Assembly (NCBI GenBank): GCA_008802785.1 | Contig: VUYT01000003.1 | Coordinates: forward strand, 310,001 to 374,000 | Source of the DNA: Symmetrospora coprosmae | Lineage: Eukaryota; Basidiomycota; Cystobasidiomycetes; Symmetrosporaceae | Direction of reading: 5' to 3' | Length of the DNA stretch: 64,000 bases | The notes under the pieces: generated by a model | The model's input: only the letters and a program-made list of their open reading frames with translations | Told to the model about the DNA's origin: nothing | The model's database searches: none | Translations under genes and position numbers: made by a program | In this document: positions 22,498 to 32,650 of the stretch, piece after piece | Position numbering within the stretch: position 1 is the first letter of the stretch | Layout of the letters: each line of letters opens with the position of its first letter

Positions 22498-24628
22498 ATG
22501 GATACGACAGAAAACAAGATTGTTTGGCCAGCAGTGAGGCTCGCGGCGAGCGACGGCCGTTGCATCTCGTCTCAGCCGTTCCCCGCAAACTGATTGTCCC
22601 GAGCAGCGCGCAGTGGCCGCAGTCGAAGCGCTCGATGCCTCAATCCCTGCAGGATGGAAAGCTCCAGCATCGCTGCTCACGGAGCAGTATCCGCCTGGAA
22701 GCGATGTCCGCCCTCTCGCGACTGCCCGCGGCTTGCTGACGGAACGAGAGCTGGCAATCACCAATCCAACGTCCGATGTCACCGCGCTCCTCGAGGCTCT
22801 CGCCAGCGGCGAGTATTCCGCTGAAGAGACGCTCACAGCTTTTGCAAAGCGGACCGCGCTCGCTCAGCAGGCAACCCGCTGCTTGAGTGACTGGTTCTTC
22901 GACGAGGCGCTTGTGCGGGCAAAGGCGCTCGACGCTCTCAGGCAGGGTACTGGCAAGCTTGCTGGACCCTTGCATGGTGCGTTGACGTGATCGCTGCGAT
23001 GATCTCCTTGTGGACGAAGCGCTAATGACTACCCATCGCAGGCCTTCCCATCTCGATAAAGAGCCAATTCAACTACACTGGGCGGCCGTCCTCGGCGGGA
23101 CTGTCCAATCTCGAAATCGCAACAGACACATCCAGCCTGGTCACGATTCTCGAGTCACTTGGTGCTATCGTGTTCTGTAAGACGAACCTGCCGCAGGCCA
23201 TCATGGCGCTGGAATGCCATTCATTCTGGGGACACTGCGTGAACCCACTCAATACCGCTTTGTCTCCTGGGGGAAGCTCGGGCGGATGCTCCGCTCTGAT
23301 GGCTTTCGGCGGATCTTGCCTCTCCATCGGGAGCGACATCGGTGGGAGCGTCCGCAATCCAGCGGCGAGCGTCGGGCTGTGGGGCCTGAAGTGCACCACC
23401 CTGCGATTGCCTCGAGGTTAGTCATAGGCGCCCGGCGCATGCCGGATGAGCTCTGAAGAGATGAAACGGCTTACAATCACACTATCCTCCAGGCGGCATC
23501 TACAAGTTCAACGCTGGCTTTGACTCGATTGTCGGGACACCTGGGTTCTTGTGTCGAAGCCTTCGCGATGTCGATTTGCTGCACCGCCTGACATTGGGAG
23601 CAGAACCGTGGCTCGACGATCCCTCACTGCTTCCACTACCATGGCGCCGGGGGAACGACACAGGATGGAAGGGGAGCAATGGGCGCCTTAAGGTTGGCTT
23701 TATGGAGCACGATGGCTACATCCAACCGCACCCTCCCATCTTGCGCGGACTGAGACAGCTTCGAGCCAAGTTGGAGCAGGATCCCGCCTTCGAGGTAGTC
23801 TCCTATGGTGGGATCTATGTGTTTGCTCACCCCTAACGAGGTGCATCTGTTCTGACGCGCGCATCACCCGGTCACAGAACCCTATCAGCATGAGAGGGGA
23901 GACAATTTAGCCGTGGGTTGACGCTTGCACCTTCTCAGCGCATCAACAAGCCTGCTGATCTGGCCATCGCCTCTCCTAGTCGTCTCTGTTTTATCCCGAC
24001 GGCGGAGAGCGCCTGAGACAGGTCGCGGCCGCTACTGGCGAGCCGGTCCTGCCCCTCATGGACTGGAAGCTATCCACACCGCAAGCCAACAGGAAGCGGA
24101 CGATCCACGAGCTGTGGGACCTCAACGCAGACAGAGAGGCCTACAGATCTGAATACCTCCGCCATTGGAAAGAGGCGGACGTGGACCTTGTCATCTGTCC
24201 GGCACACACGCAGACAGCTGCTCGGCACGGTACTAGCCGGTACTGGGGCTATACCTCCGTTTGTGAGTGCGCAGGGAATGGCTCGATGGGTCCAGGCTCG
24301 GCTGACGCACCGCGTCTCCCGCAGTTAACGTGGTCGATTACCCAGCGATGGCGTTCCCGACGGGCTTGTCTGTCGATCCGAGCGTCGATGCGGCTACGAG
24401 CGCTTTCGTCCCTCTCAGCGAAGCCGACCAGGAGGTCCATGATCTTTGTGGGCTTTAGTCTGTTGCAGGGAGTGGTAATAGCCCTAGCTGACCCTTGCTC
24501 TGCGAACTTCAGACGACCCTCAACACTACCTCAACTCGCCCATCTGCCTGCAGGCTGTAGCTGTCAAGTACGCGGACGAGAAGCTAGTTCAATCCATGGA
24601 GCTTGTGTCGCGGCTCCTGCCTCTGTAG
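22498..24628 (+). CDS. amidase signature (AS) family amidase
   Basis: Hydrolyses carboxylic amides or fatty-acid amides; the substrate is not readable from sequence. The AS core is complete. The triad Lys is in LPISIKSQFNYTG, the glycine/serine loop is GGSSGGCSALMAFGG, and the nucleophile Ser is in IGSDIGGSVRNPAASVG followed by LWGLK. The start at 22498 (MDTTENKIVWPA) is chosen because its GTGAGG donor splices in phase to an AG at 22606, giving RAVAAVEALDASIPAGWK; otherwise the exon has no ATG. Later joins that restore family sequence are FEVVSY/EPYQHERGDNLA, then SSLFYPDGGERLRQ, then YTSVFNVVDYPAMAFPTG, and a last exon reading YDPQHYLNSPICLQAVAVKY. The gene ends LLPL. It is about 560 residues, normal for fungal AS amidases. 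Apparent early stops in the unspliced frame lie in introns. Confidence 0.85.
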
Positions 24629-24769
24629 CTAGATTATACTTGGGCTTGCATCGGTGTGATTGCGGTAAGAGCAAGCCACGGCTGAGGTCCGAGCGCTCAG
24701 GCGGAGGCGGAGGCGAACGCATCTGCCCAACCCTGTTCGGCTGCGCATCAGCGACGAAATATCTTGGAC

Positions 24770-26276
24770 ATGAGCAATGAGCACGCTTCCGGAACGGCCT
24801 CGCCCGACGTGAGCTCCAGCACCTTCTCGGCGGCGGACTTCTTCGCAACGCAAGAGGCGCCTGCGCGGCTGCCGCAGCTCCTGGACGCCGTCTCGGAGTT
24901 CGTTGCACACCACGCGCGAGAGAAGCGCAGAGTAGTGCTGGTCACTGTTAGTCTGGCTCGTGCTCATGGACCGCGTAATACCAGTGCGAAATCACAAGCG
25001 CTTACGCTGTGGCCCGTCACACCTGCACCTTGCACAGAGCGGCGGAACGACTGTGCCGCTTGAGCACAACGTGTAAGCTGGTCGGACGCTCCTGGCGCAG
25101 GCTCCGCATGCACTCATGTCGCGACTCTTCCGCATGCACAGCGTGCGCTTCCTCGACAACTTTTCCGCCGGCACCCGCGGCGCCGCCTCCGCTGAGCAGT
25201 TTCTCCGAACGGGTCGATATGCCGTCATTTTCCTGCATCGCCAACATAGCCTACAACCGTTCACGAGACACTATAGCCATTCCACAAACCCTTTCCTAGA
25301 CCTCCTGGAGATCCCGCCAGCCGGTGGAGCAGAATCGCCTGTCGCTGCAACTGTCGCTTCGGCACGGCAGGCCAGCGGCCAGCCCTTGTTCCCCAATCTA
25401 CACGCGGCGACGCTGCACCAAGGTACTGCGACGGTGTCTACAGGTGACTCTGGAGCCAGTGGGCTCGTGCCGCTGGCAGCAGCCTTCGAGCGCGATCGCC
25501 CGCAAAAGCCGAGCATCCAGGTCGTGCGGAAAGAAGGGCAGGCCATGCGGACCATCCTGGAATCGTACAAGCTGGTCCGGAGCCTCAATCTCCTCCACTC
25601 AATACCTTTCGTCACCGTCTTCGACTACCTCTTCCTCCTGCGCGGCATTGCCCAAATTATGAACGGCTCGTCAGCAGCTGGCGAGAGAGTCGGCCCGCAA
25701 GGGCTGTACTACCTAGCTGCCGCGGTCAGCGACTTCTTCCTGCCTCAGCAAAAGATGGTGAGGATCGGGTAGTGCTCTGAAGAACGCGACCAGTGCTATG
25801 CTCGGATCGCCTCTGATCGCTCTCGTGCGCCTGCGCAGTCCCAACACAAGATCCAATCAGGCAAGGGTTCCCTTGTCATTGAGATGGATCAAGTACCGAA
25901 GATCCTGCGGAACGTCGTCAAGGAGTGGGGTGCGGACGGTCTGGTTGTCTCGTTCAAGGTGAGATCGTTTGCTGTTGGATTGCGTTCCGAGCTCGAGCGA
26001 CTGACAGTCTGGTAACCCTACGCTCAGCTCGAGACAGATAAGACATTGATAGTGCCGAAAGCTCGGGTCGCACTTGAACGCTACGGCCACCAGATCGTAG
26101 TAGGCAACGATCTAGCAACGCGAAAGTACGAAGTCATCTTTGTGCAAAAGGATGCGGAGGAGTGGGTCCGCATATCGGAAGAGCAGGTCGCAGCTGGCGT
26201 CGAGATCGAAGAGCAGATTGTGTCGAGGCTTGTGCAGATGCACGACGAGCACATCGCGCAGCGGAGACAAGAATAG
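24770..26276 (+). CDS. phosphopantothenate-cysteine ligase (PPCS)
   Basis: Second-to-third step enzyme of coenzyme A synthesis, joining 4'-phosphopantothenate and cysteine (yeast Cab2, human PPCS). The spliced product shows the nucleotide-binding opening VVLVTSGGTTVPLEHNVVRF, then LDNFSAGTRGAASAEQFL, YAVIFLHRQHSLQPFTRHYS, and the conserved LYYLAAAVSDFFLP. It continues HKIQSGKGSLVIEMDQVPKI, VVSFKLETDKTL and a C-terminal VVGNDLATRKYEVIFV, as in eukaryotic PPCS. The ATG at 24770 is the first in frame. Four introns are inferred, and the first donor is GTTAGT after VLVT. It lies 141 bp downstream of the amidase in tandem. It is convergent with the citrate-lyase-like gene, with only 18 bp between stop codons. 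Confidence 0.93.
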
Positions 26277-26294
26277 CACAACCAACACGAAAGA

Positions 26295-27873
26295 TCACAC
26301 AATATGGTAGCGCTTCGCCAACTCCATGATACGTTGCGCCTGCAGTATCATTGGTGCATCCATCATCTCGCCCTGCAGTCCGTACGCTCCTTTGCCTTCC
26401 TTCACTGCCACATCGTACTGCTCCAGGATGGTCTTTGCCCGTTCGATGTCTATACAACCAGGCGACTTGTTCAGCATGGAGCTCGCCTGTTGCGGAAGCG
26501 GACGAAAAGGCGATGGGCTCACCCTTGTCACTGGGCGAGAAGGCCTTCTGCACGATGGCAATTTGTGCAGGGTGGATGATCTGCTTTGCGTCAAAGCCCA
26601 TATTCCTGCCCTCCTCGCACTCCTCCAGGAGGATCTGCGGATTCTGGTAGTGCTGTGAATGGCATGTAGATTTAGATTCAGATGTCGATGCGAATTGGTC
26701 TCGAGCGCACTATATGATCTGCTCACGATGCACACCAGGTCTATGGCAGACAACGAGAATGCCTTGGCGGCAAGCACGACGGCAGAGCGAGCGTGGTACA
26801 GCTCTCTCCGGTCTGCCGTCCGCCTGATGCCAGTATCGGCGCAGAAGTCCTCGGCTGCGAACTGCATTGGGAGGGTGAGCCATACCTTGTGAGCATAGAC
26901 GGGGGCGCACTTACCAGTAGCGCGTCCAGCTTTGGACTGCAAGACGCAATCTGCGCAGCATTAGGCATAAAATGGTGAGTACGCTTAAATCGGGAAAAGA
27001 GGGCAATGCCTGGCCGCACCTCCTTAAGGTTCAAAATGGCTCGTGCGCTCTCAATGCTAGCGATGATGCGTATCCGATCCCGACTATCGGGTGATGCATG
27101 TCTTTCGACCATGTCCTGTACGAAGAGAACGTCTTCAGGCGAGTTGACTTTGGGAATGACAATGCCGTCCAGATTTGGCGATGAGAGCTGTCGCATCGCA
27201 TGAGGACGAGAAGAGTCAGACTCATCTTCATCCCCGATAGAATAATGCATGGTCGAGCTGCACCACTATTTCCAGATCATCCTGCGCTAGACCAGTTGTC
27301 GTGCCGTTGATGCGAACGAGCTTCTCGGAAGGTCCCGCAGCGGCCTGGAGACGTAGCGCATGTTGTGAGACATTCTCTGCTGCTTATGTGCCCTCTCGCT
27401 CACGTTCAGTGTTCTGGTCGCGAAGGAAGCGGTCTCCGCCCACATCAGCCGCGGGCGCTCAGGGAGCGAGCTTGGTGTACCTCACAAGAGGACGGTTTCC
27501 CTCGCGCCAACCTTCCTGTCCGCTGCGACCGAGTCCTCCAGATCAAAGCAAAGGCTATCTACGCCGCTTGCGAATGCCTTGCGCAGCTTGGATTCGCTCG
27601 AGCCGGGTACTGCCGACCACGACCGGTTCTCAGAGAGTGAGCACCAAAAAAAGGCCGCCTGGTACGTCAATAGCCAATCCCAGGCGGTCATTCACCGTAC
27701 ATCATCCCGCGTCGGGCTCGAGGTACCCTCGGAGCGTTCACGGGTTCGAGAGGTGGGGCAGTCGCGTAGGATCGTCCGCGTCGGGACGGCACCGCTTGCA
27801 AGGTTCGGCTGCTCAGAACGGATGTGCAGCCATGCTTCGCTGCTGAGAGGAGATCCGCGCTTGCTCGCAACAT
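26295..27873 (-). CDS. mitochondrial citrate lyase beta-like protein (CLYBL, HpcH/HpaI aldolase family)
   Basis: Probable mitochondrial citramalyl-CoA lyase or malate-synthase-like enzyme, by similarity to animal CLYBL. The N terminus (MLRASADLLSAAKHG ... SRRGRSYATAPP) is rich in Arg/Ser/Ala and looks like a matrix-targeting presequence. The catalytic TIM barrel follows: MMYVPGSSESKLRKAFASGV, LCFDLEDSVAADRKV, KLVRINGTTTG, LDGIVIPKVNSPEDV, IRIIASIESARAILNLKEI, FAAEDFCADTGIRRT, and NMGFDAKQIIHPAQIAIVQK. The metal-binding Glu and Asp positions (DLED, IES, AED) are intact. About eight exons join in frame. A longer start at 27966 is possible. Ends with KRYHIV. Confidence 0.88.
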
Positions 27874-28569
27874 ACTTGAGGCGTTTGGGGAGAGGTCAAG
27901 CCTGCCTGGCCTTCGGTCAGCCGAACCTGCTGACGCCAGCGCAGGAGCCAGCTCATACGCAAGCAACGAAATCCATCGTACGCTCTACAAATAGCTCTAC
28001 GCCCATCCCTCCCCGAGAAAGCAGCTTGGTGCGGACTGGCATTGCACACATGTAGGCTGGTACGCCAATCTGGCGGGGGTTGCCCCTTATGTACAGTGAG
28101 AAATGTTGCAGGCGATCCCAACGCGTCTACCGGAGCAATTATCCAATGCAGCGTGCGCCTGTGCGCCACGTTGAAGGGTCCAATCGGATTGATACCCCGT
28201 AGTGAGCATGAAGCAGCCCAAGAGGAGCCGACTGCCTCGCTGTGGCTCCATCGCAGTCCGCCGGGATGGATGATTCGGCACGAAGACATGCGTGGGGGTG
28301 AGTCGTGCGTTCTCTACCGACGCGCTGGCATGCACTGAAGCTGATTGCGATGCACGCTGCTGCTCTGCAGTGGCGAGAGGTGCCGCTGCCGGTCTTGCTC
28401 GGATCCAAGCGTCAGCGGATCTGGATGGGAGTGCCAGCCTGACGGCAGGGCATGTCGCTTGCACAGAACCAGGCTTGCGCAGTGATGCGACGTGGTGGAG
28501 TAACGGCTCTGACGAAAGAGCTGGATGCCGGCGTGAGTCCAGGCGTCTCGCATTCGAGCAGCCCACAAG
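27874..28569. other. intergenic region with an open minus-strand frame
   Basis: About 0.7 kb between the CLYBL start and the stop of the next minus-strand gene. A minus-strand open frame of about 160 codons (28087-28566) could be spliced as a 3' extension of that gene through a weak GTAGTG donor, but its composition is unremarkable and no family is recognised. Otherwise this is the CLYBL promoter. Confidence 0.35.
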
Positions 28570-29334
28570 TCACGACAGCACGCTCCTCGCCACACTACCT
28601 GCATCCCGGATCCTTTGCCGGTGCTTGAAGCTAGTCTGAACGTCATTGGCCGTACTGGCAATGTGCGACTGGATGCCCTGCCCGCCACTGCTGTAGTTGC
28701 TGCCATCGAGCTTGAGCGAGCCGAGGCCTGTCCGAGCGAGGCTGAGCTGCAGCTCGTCGAGCGTCGCTAGCAGGTCCGCGAGCCTCGCCGCCGAGTCCGC
28801 TTGTTGACCGGTAGAGGTGAAGGCGTCTTGGCTGAGGCAGTGTTCAAGCACACAAGTCAGGGCGTGTGTCCCCGGCTGAAGCTCCTTTCTGTTTCAGCGA
28901 GCCCGCACTTACACCTCCTGCTGCAGCCCTTCAACCTCTCGAGCAATCCTGACCAGGCTCAATCGGCCCTGCCCTTCCGTCTCAACGAGCAGCCTGATGA
29001 GACGCCTAGCCTCATTAGGCGCGTCCATCGCGGTGACGCCGAAGCTGGACGACATCCCGGAGCCGGCCTGCGATGGGGCAGGGCGCGAAGGGGTGGCGGC
29101 GCCCGCTCCGCCTAGCAGATGAGGCGGAAGGGCGATACCAGTACCTGCACCCGGTGTATGTGACCCATGCTGCAGGAATATGGTGGCTGGAGAGGGTGCA
29201 TTGTTGAATCCAGCGGGGGTGAGGGCTGCACTCAGGCTGGCCTGGCGGGCATGGAACCCGAACCCGGCTGGTGAGGAGACTGTCGGATGCTGCGGAGACG
29301 CCACGAAGGGCGACAGAGCGGGCGATGCTGCCAT
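28570..29334 (-). CDS. unrecognised protein with helical C-terminal half
   Basis: A 227-residue two-exon model: 28913-29334, then 28570-28831. The phase-2 join gives GLQQEVQDAFTSTGQQ. The first 110 residues are Ser/Pro/Ala/Gly-rich and disordered. The remainder (NEARRLIRLLVETEGQGRLS ... EVEGLQQE ... RLADLLATLDELQLSLARTG) has heptad-like Leu spacing and is probably a coiled coil. Such architecture is common in small subunits of complexes, but I cannot name the family. It is divergent from MsrA with a 219-bp shared promoter. Confidence 0.55.
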
Positions 29335-29553
29335 TGTGCTGTGCTGTGCGATGCGATGCGATCCTATCTCGGGGATGGCAGGAGGAGAAAGAGCACAGAC
29401 GGGAGAGGGCACACCAGAGCATCGATGTCGCCACCGGCACGTGCAGGCTCGGGTCGGGCATCGCATCTCCTCCTCCTTCCTCCTCTTCTCCCTCGCGACT
29501 ACCGACCAACAAGCTCTTCTACTCCGCATATCAGAGAAGAGACGCCACCGCGC
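29335..29553. promoter_or_regulatory. divergent promoter between the 28.6-kb gene and MsrA
   Basis: 219 bp between two divergent start codons, with three copies of TGCGA at 29347-29361. That is the same pentamer, on the opposite strand, as the (GCATC)5 array at 1184. A CT-rich block follows at 29465-29495. Confidence 0.4.
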
Positions 29554-30453
29554 ATGTTCACACGAGTCCAGCAAGCTCTCTTTGGCCTTCCCTTCCTGTC
29601 CGCGACCATGAAGCACACCTACCAGGGACCGACGACGCAGACTGCGATCCAGGCAATGTCGGCGTCGTCATCGGCCTCGGGGTCCGGACTCGAGACTGCC
29701 ACGGTAGCCAATGGCTGCTTCTGGGGTGGGCGACTACCGGCTGACTATCACGAAACATACATGTTTCTCGACATCGCCTTCCCCGTCCTGACGCTTTTCC
29801 CCTGCCATCCTTGATCTCCCCGCTCCTCTTTCGCCACCGTACTGCAGGCACCCAGCACGAGTACGACAAGTACTTCAAAGGCCGCCTCGAGAAGACCGAG
29901 GTTGGATACACTGTGCGTCTACTCTCTGCTCGTACTTCACTGGTCAACCACTCCGCTGAATGCTTTTGTGCTTGCTCTCCACAGGGCGGCAAGGTCGACT
30001 CTCCATCGTACCGTCAAGTGTGCAGCGGGACGACCGCGCACGCCGAAGCCTGCCGCATTCAGTTTGATCCGGCAAAGGTCTCGTACGCCGAGCTCATCGA
30101 GTTCTTCTTCCGGACACACGACCCGACCCAGCTGAATGGTGTGCCGACTTGGTTCCTGCTTGTTCCTCGCCACCTGCTGCCGAGCTGACTCTGTTCGCGC
30201 AACAGCCCAAGGCAACGACCGCGGCTCGCAGTACCGCAGCGCCATCTTCTACCATTCTCCAGAGCAGAAGGAGACCGCGCTCAAGATTCTTGAGGAAGTG
30301 AAGGAGAAGCACCCGCTTGTCATTCAAGGCGGCAAGATTGTCACCGAGATTTCAGAAGCCGGCAAGTGGTGGGATGGAGAGACATATCACCAGGAATACC
30401 TTGACAACAATCCTGGAGGATACGTCTGCGCCACGCACAGGCTGTGGTGGTAA
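29554..30453 (+). CDS. peptide methionine sulfoxide reductase A (MsrA)
   Basis: Reduces methionine-S-sulfoxide in proteins and free form, using thioredoxin. Exons 29554-29725, 29848-29912, 29985-30138 and 30206-30453 give 212 residues. The catalytic motif [10 protein letters not shown] is present with its Cys, followed by [20 protein letters not shown], the Glu-containing [11 protein letters not shown] strand, [20 protein letters not shown] and YRSAIFYHS. The C-terminal [12 protein letters not shown] carries a likely resolving Cys. The N-terminal 35 residues ([19 protein letters not shown]) are hydrophobic and could be a mitochondrial or secretory leader. The first splice junction falls inside the Gly codon of the GCFWG motif. 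Confidence 0.93.
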
Positions 30454-30968
30454 AGCCAATCAAAGGCAGACTCGCAAGGCTTGATTACAGTACCGGTACC
30501 AGGTGCCTGATTGACGGTATTATGGTTGCTCTTCAGCCGCATGGTCAGCTAGGTCCAAGGGTGCTCCGTGCCCGGCCGCGCACGAGAGCTTGCGGAGGTA
30601 CCGTACCTAGACATATAGACACAAAGGAAGCTGCATCGTGATCCCGCATTGGATTCATAGTGCGCTGGGTCTATTCAGTGAGAGCGGTGACAAGCCCAGA
30701 AAGGCGGGTGGCGTCCGTCTGGTCCGCCGGCAGGGACCCGACTCTGACGTGGATGCAGAGACGTTGATGCACCGCATTGGAACGCCAGAGATCGCCTGAC
30801 CTACTGTGCTACGGACACTGACAGACGGACCGACTGACGCTTCACCGATTTCTGCTCGGGTCCTTCCTCTGCTTCGCTCGCATCTCGAAGCTTGGCCCAC
30901 AACAGAACATAAACCCATTCCGTCCACTCTTCAACCAGCTCCACCTCACACTTCCACTCGTTTACCAC
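30454..30968. other. intergenic region, no gene seen
   Basis: About 0.5 kb of spacer between MsrA and the Gln-rich gene, on the same strand. No repeat or RNA gene is recognised. The right end is C/T-rich just before the start at 30969, as in many promoters here. Confidence 0.45.
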
Positions 30969-32000
30969 ATGTACGCATCCCCTCACTCGTCCTCTGCCAT
31001 GTTCGGCGCGTCCCCGGGAGCAGGCGGCTGGCCAATGTCCCCCGGCTATGGGGCCAGTCGCCCCGTATCGCCCTCGATGGCACTTCGACCCTACGGCGGA
31101 CCTCCTCCCAGTCTCGACATGTCTGCTCAGAGCGGTGCCATGTCTCGTCTCCCACCTCCGTCCCTCTACTCGCCTCAGACGCCACTATCACCCTTTGACA
31201 GCCAGCAAGTCCAAGCTCAAGCTCAAATACAGGCTATGCAGCTTCAGAGACAGCAGCAGCAACATGCTGCAGGCATGCCTTCGGCTCAAATGCAGATGTT
31301 CGGATACCCGAGCCAGGGCGGTACAGGCACGATGGGTCGGTTTCGATCTGGCAGCAACGCCATGGCTTTCATGCAGCATCATCGGCCCACAGACATGAAT
31401 GCTTTCGACGACGATGCTGGGACGGGAGCACAGATGTATCATCCCCGCATGGATCACGTCACAGGTGCGGCTAGCCTGTCCTGTCTCCTTTCTGCGACCA
31501 TCGTGTTGACGCAATCCTTTTGTTCCACAGCAGCGTACGTGCGCGGCGGATCACCTCACACGGGCAGTGGCCCATCTCAGCAGCACCTCCAGCACTACCC
31601 TAGCGGTCAGATGGCAGACAGAAACCCTTTCCAAGGCAGCGAACGATTCGATATGTCTGGCACACACGCCTCTCACCTCGATGCCGAACAAGACTTCGAC
31701 GTCGAGCAAGAAGTCAACATCAAGACCAAGCTCAAGACCCGTGGAAAAGGTTGGATGCATGGTCAGGGTCAGGGTAGCCAGCAGGCATCTGCCTACGGTT
31801 CGGGGATGTTCCAGGAAGACTGGCAGGACCCGAGCACGCACACGATGCAGCTTACGGGACACATACCGCAGCAGCACTTGCAGCGTGGGATGATGCGTAA
31901 GAGCACGCAGCCCGCTCCTGGTCACGCTGCGGGAACGATGGGCTACGGCCAGGACGCCGCTTTCATCGGCTACGGACACCGGGCGCCCTCGCCCTTCTGA
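30969..32000 (+). CDS. Gln/Ser/Met-rich protein, function unknown
   Basis: The frame is open from 30969 to 32000, but a GTGCGG donor near 31466 and a TTCCACAG acceptor near 31532 indicate one intron that happens to be open. Removing it drops a hydrophobic, unlike-looking segment (SLSCLLSATIVLTQSF) and leaves a uniformly Pro/Ser/Gly/Gln-rich protein of about 320 residues. It has a Q-rich stretch (QAQAQIQAMQLQRQQQQ) and an acidic/basic patch (DFDVEQEVNIKTKLKTRGKG). Nothing in it matches a known domain. Possibly a nuclear or RNA-associated disordered protein; this is a guess from composition. Confidence 0.55.
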   Translation: MYASPHSSSAMFGASPGAGGWPMSPGYGASRPVSPSMALRPYGGPPPSLDMSAQSGAMSRLPPPSLYSPQTPLSPFDSQQVQAQAQIQAMQLQRQQQQHAAGMPSAQMQMFGYPSQGGTGTMGRFRSGSNAMAFMQHHRPTDMNAFDDDAGTGAQMYHPRMDHVTGAASLSCLLSATIVLTQSFCSTAAYVRGGSPHTGSGPSQQHLQHYPSGQMADRNPFQGSERFDMSGTHASHLDAEQDFDVEQEVNIKTKLKTRGKGWMHGQGQGSQQASAYGSGMFQEDWQDPSTHTMQLTGHIPQQHLQRGMMRKSTQPAPGHAAGTMGYGQDAAFIGYGHRAPSPF

Positions 32001-32650
32001 GTACGGTATCGATGTCAGCCTTCACGATAGATTAATCCGTTCATACTGTCTTTTCGTTCAGTTGTTTCTGATGTCCCCGCCGTCCCTCGCTTGTCAGTCA
32101 GCAATCTTGTATGCACACCGTCAGATAGTGGACAGCTTCTCGCTGCACGAGGTTACAGATGGCGTTGCCCGGGACCGGATACTAGGATAGGAAACAACGA
32201 ATATGTGCAAGATGAAGGGCTTGCTGAACGCGAGAGTTGCGGGAGAATTGCCGGCAGAGAGCAATCGCAGCTGCAGCGGGGTCCTGACAGCACTGGACAC
32301 GGCGGCAATGGTAGAGGGATTACGAGATTGGTGACGTTTTTTTCAGATCGTTTCGGTATTGGCGAGTCGTGAGTACGAGAATTACGTGGTCGTTGCCCAT
32401 TCGTGGTCGTGAGAGTCGTTCGTTTGCGTATTGGACAGTCAAGGACCAAAGCGGGCCGAGAGGCTGCGTGTATCTGAGATGAGGCTTGAACGATCCAAGG
32501 CCTTGGCGTGCTGACCGAAGGCCTGATTGTGGGCGAGGAGTATGTAGACGTAGCATAGGCGTGACTTGACCTGGACAAGCCAGACAATGCGTGCCAAGGC
32601 ACGCGAAAGCTGGTCTTGGAGCTGAAACATCGAAGAGTTTGCTGATGTGG
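32001..32650. other. convergent intergenic region, no gene seen
   Basis: 0.65 kb between two convergent stop codons, so it should hold two 3' untranslated regions and terminators. No repeat, RNA gene or credible ORF is recognised. Confidence 0.45.

Noticed and set aside
23389-23836. Apparent early stop codons in the amidase
   Set aside because: They lie inside inferred introns with GT/AG ends. Splicing restores conserved amidase sequence through to the C terminus, so the gene is not a pseudogene.
31466-31531. In-frame hydrophobic segment of the Gln-rich protein as a membrane helix
   Set aside because: It coincides with a GTGCGG donor and a TTCCACAG acceptor and is best read as an intron.
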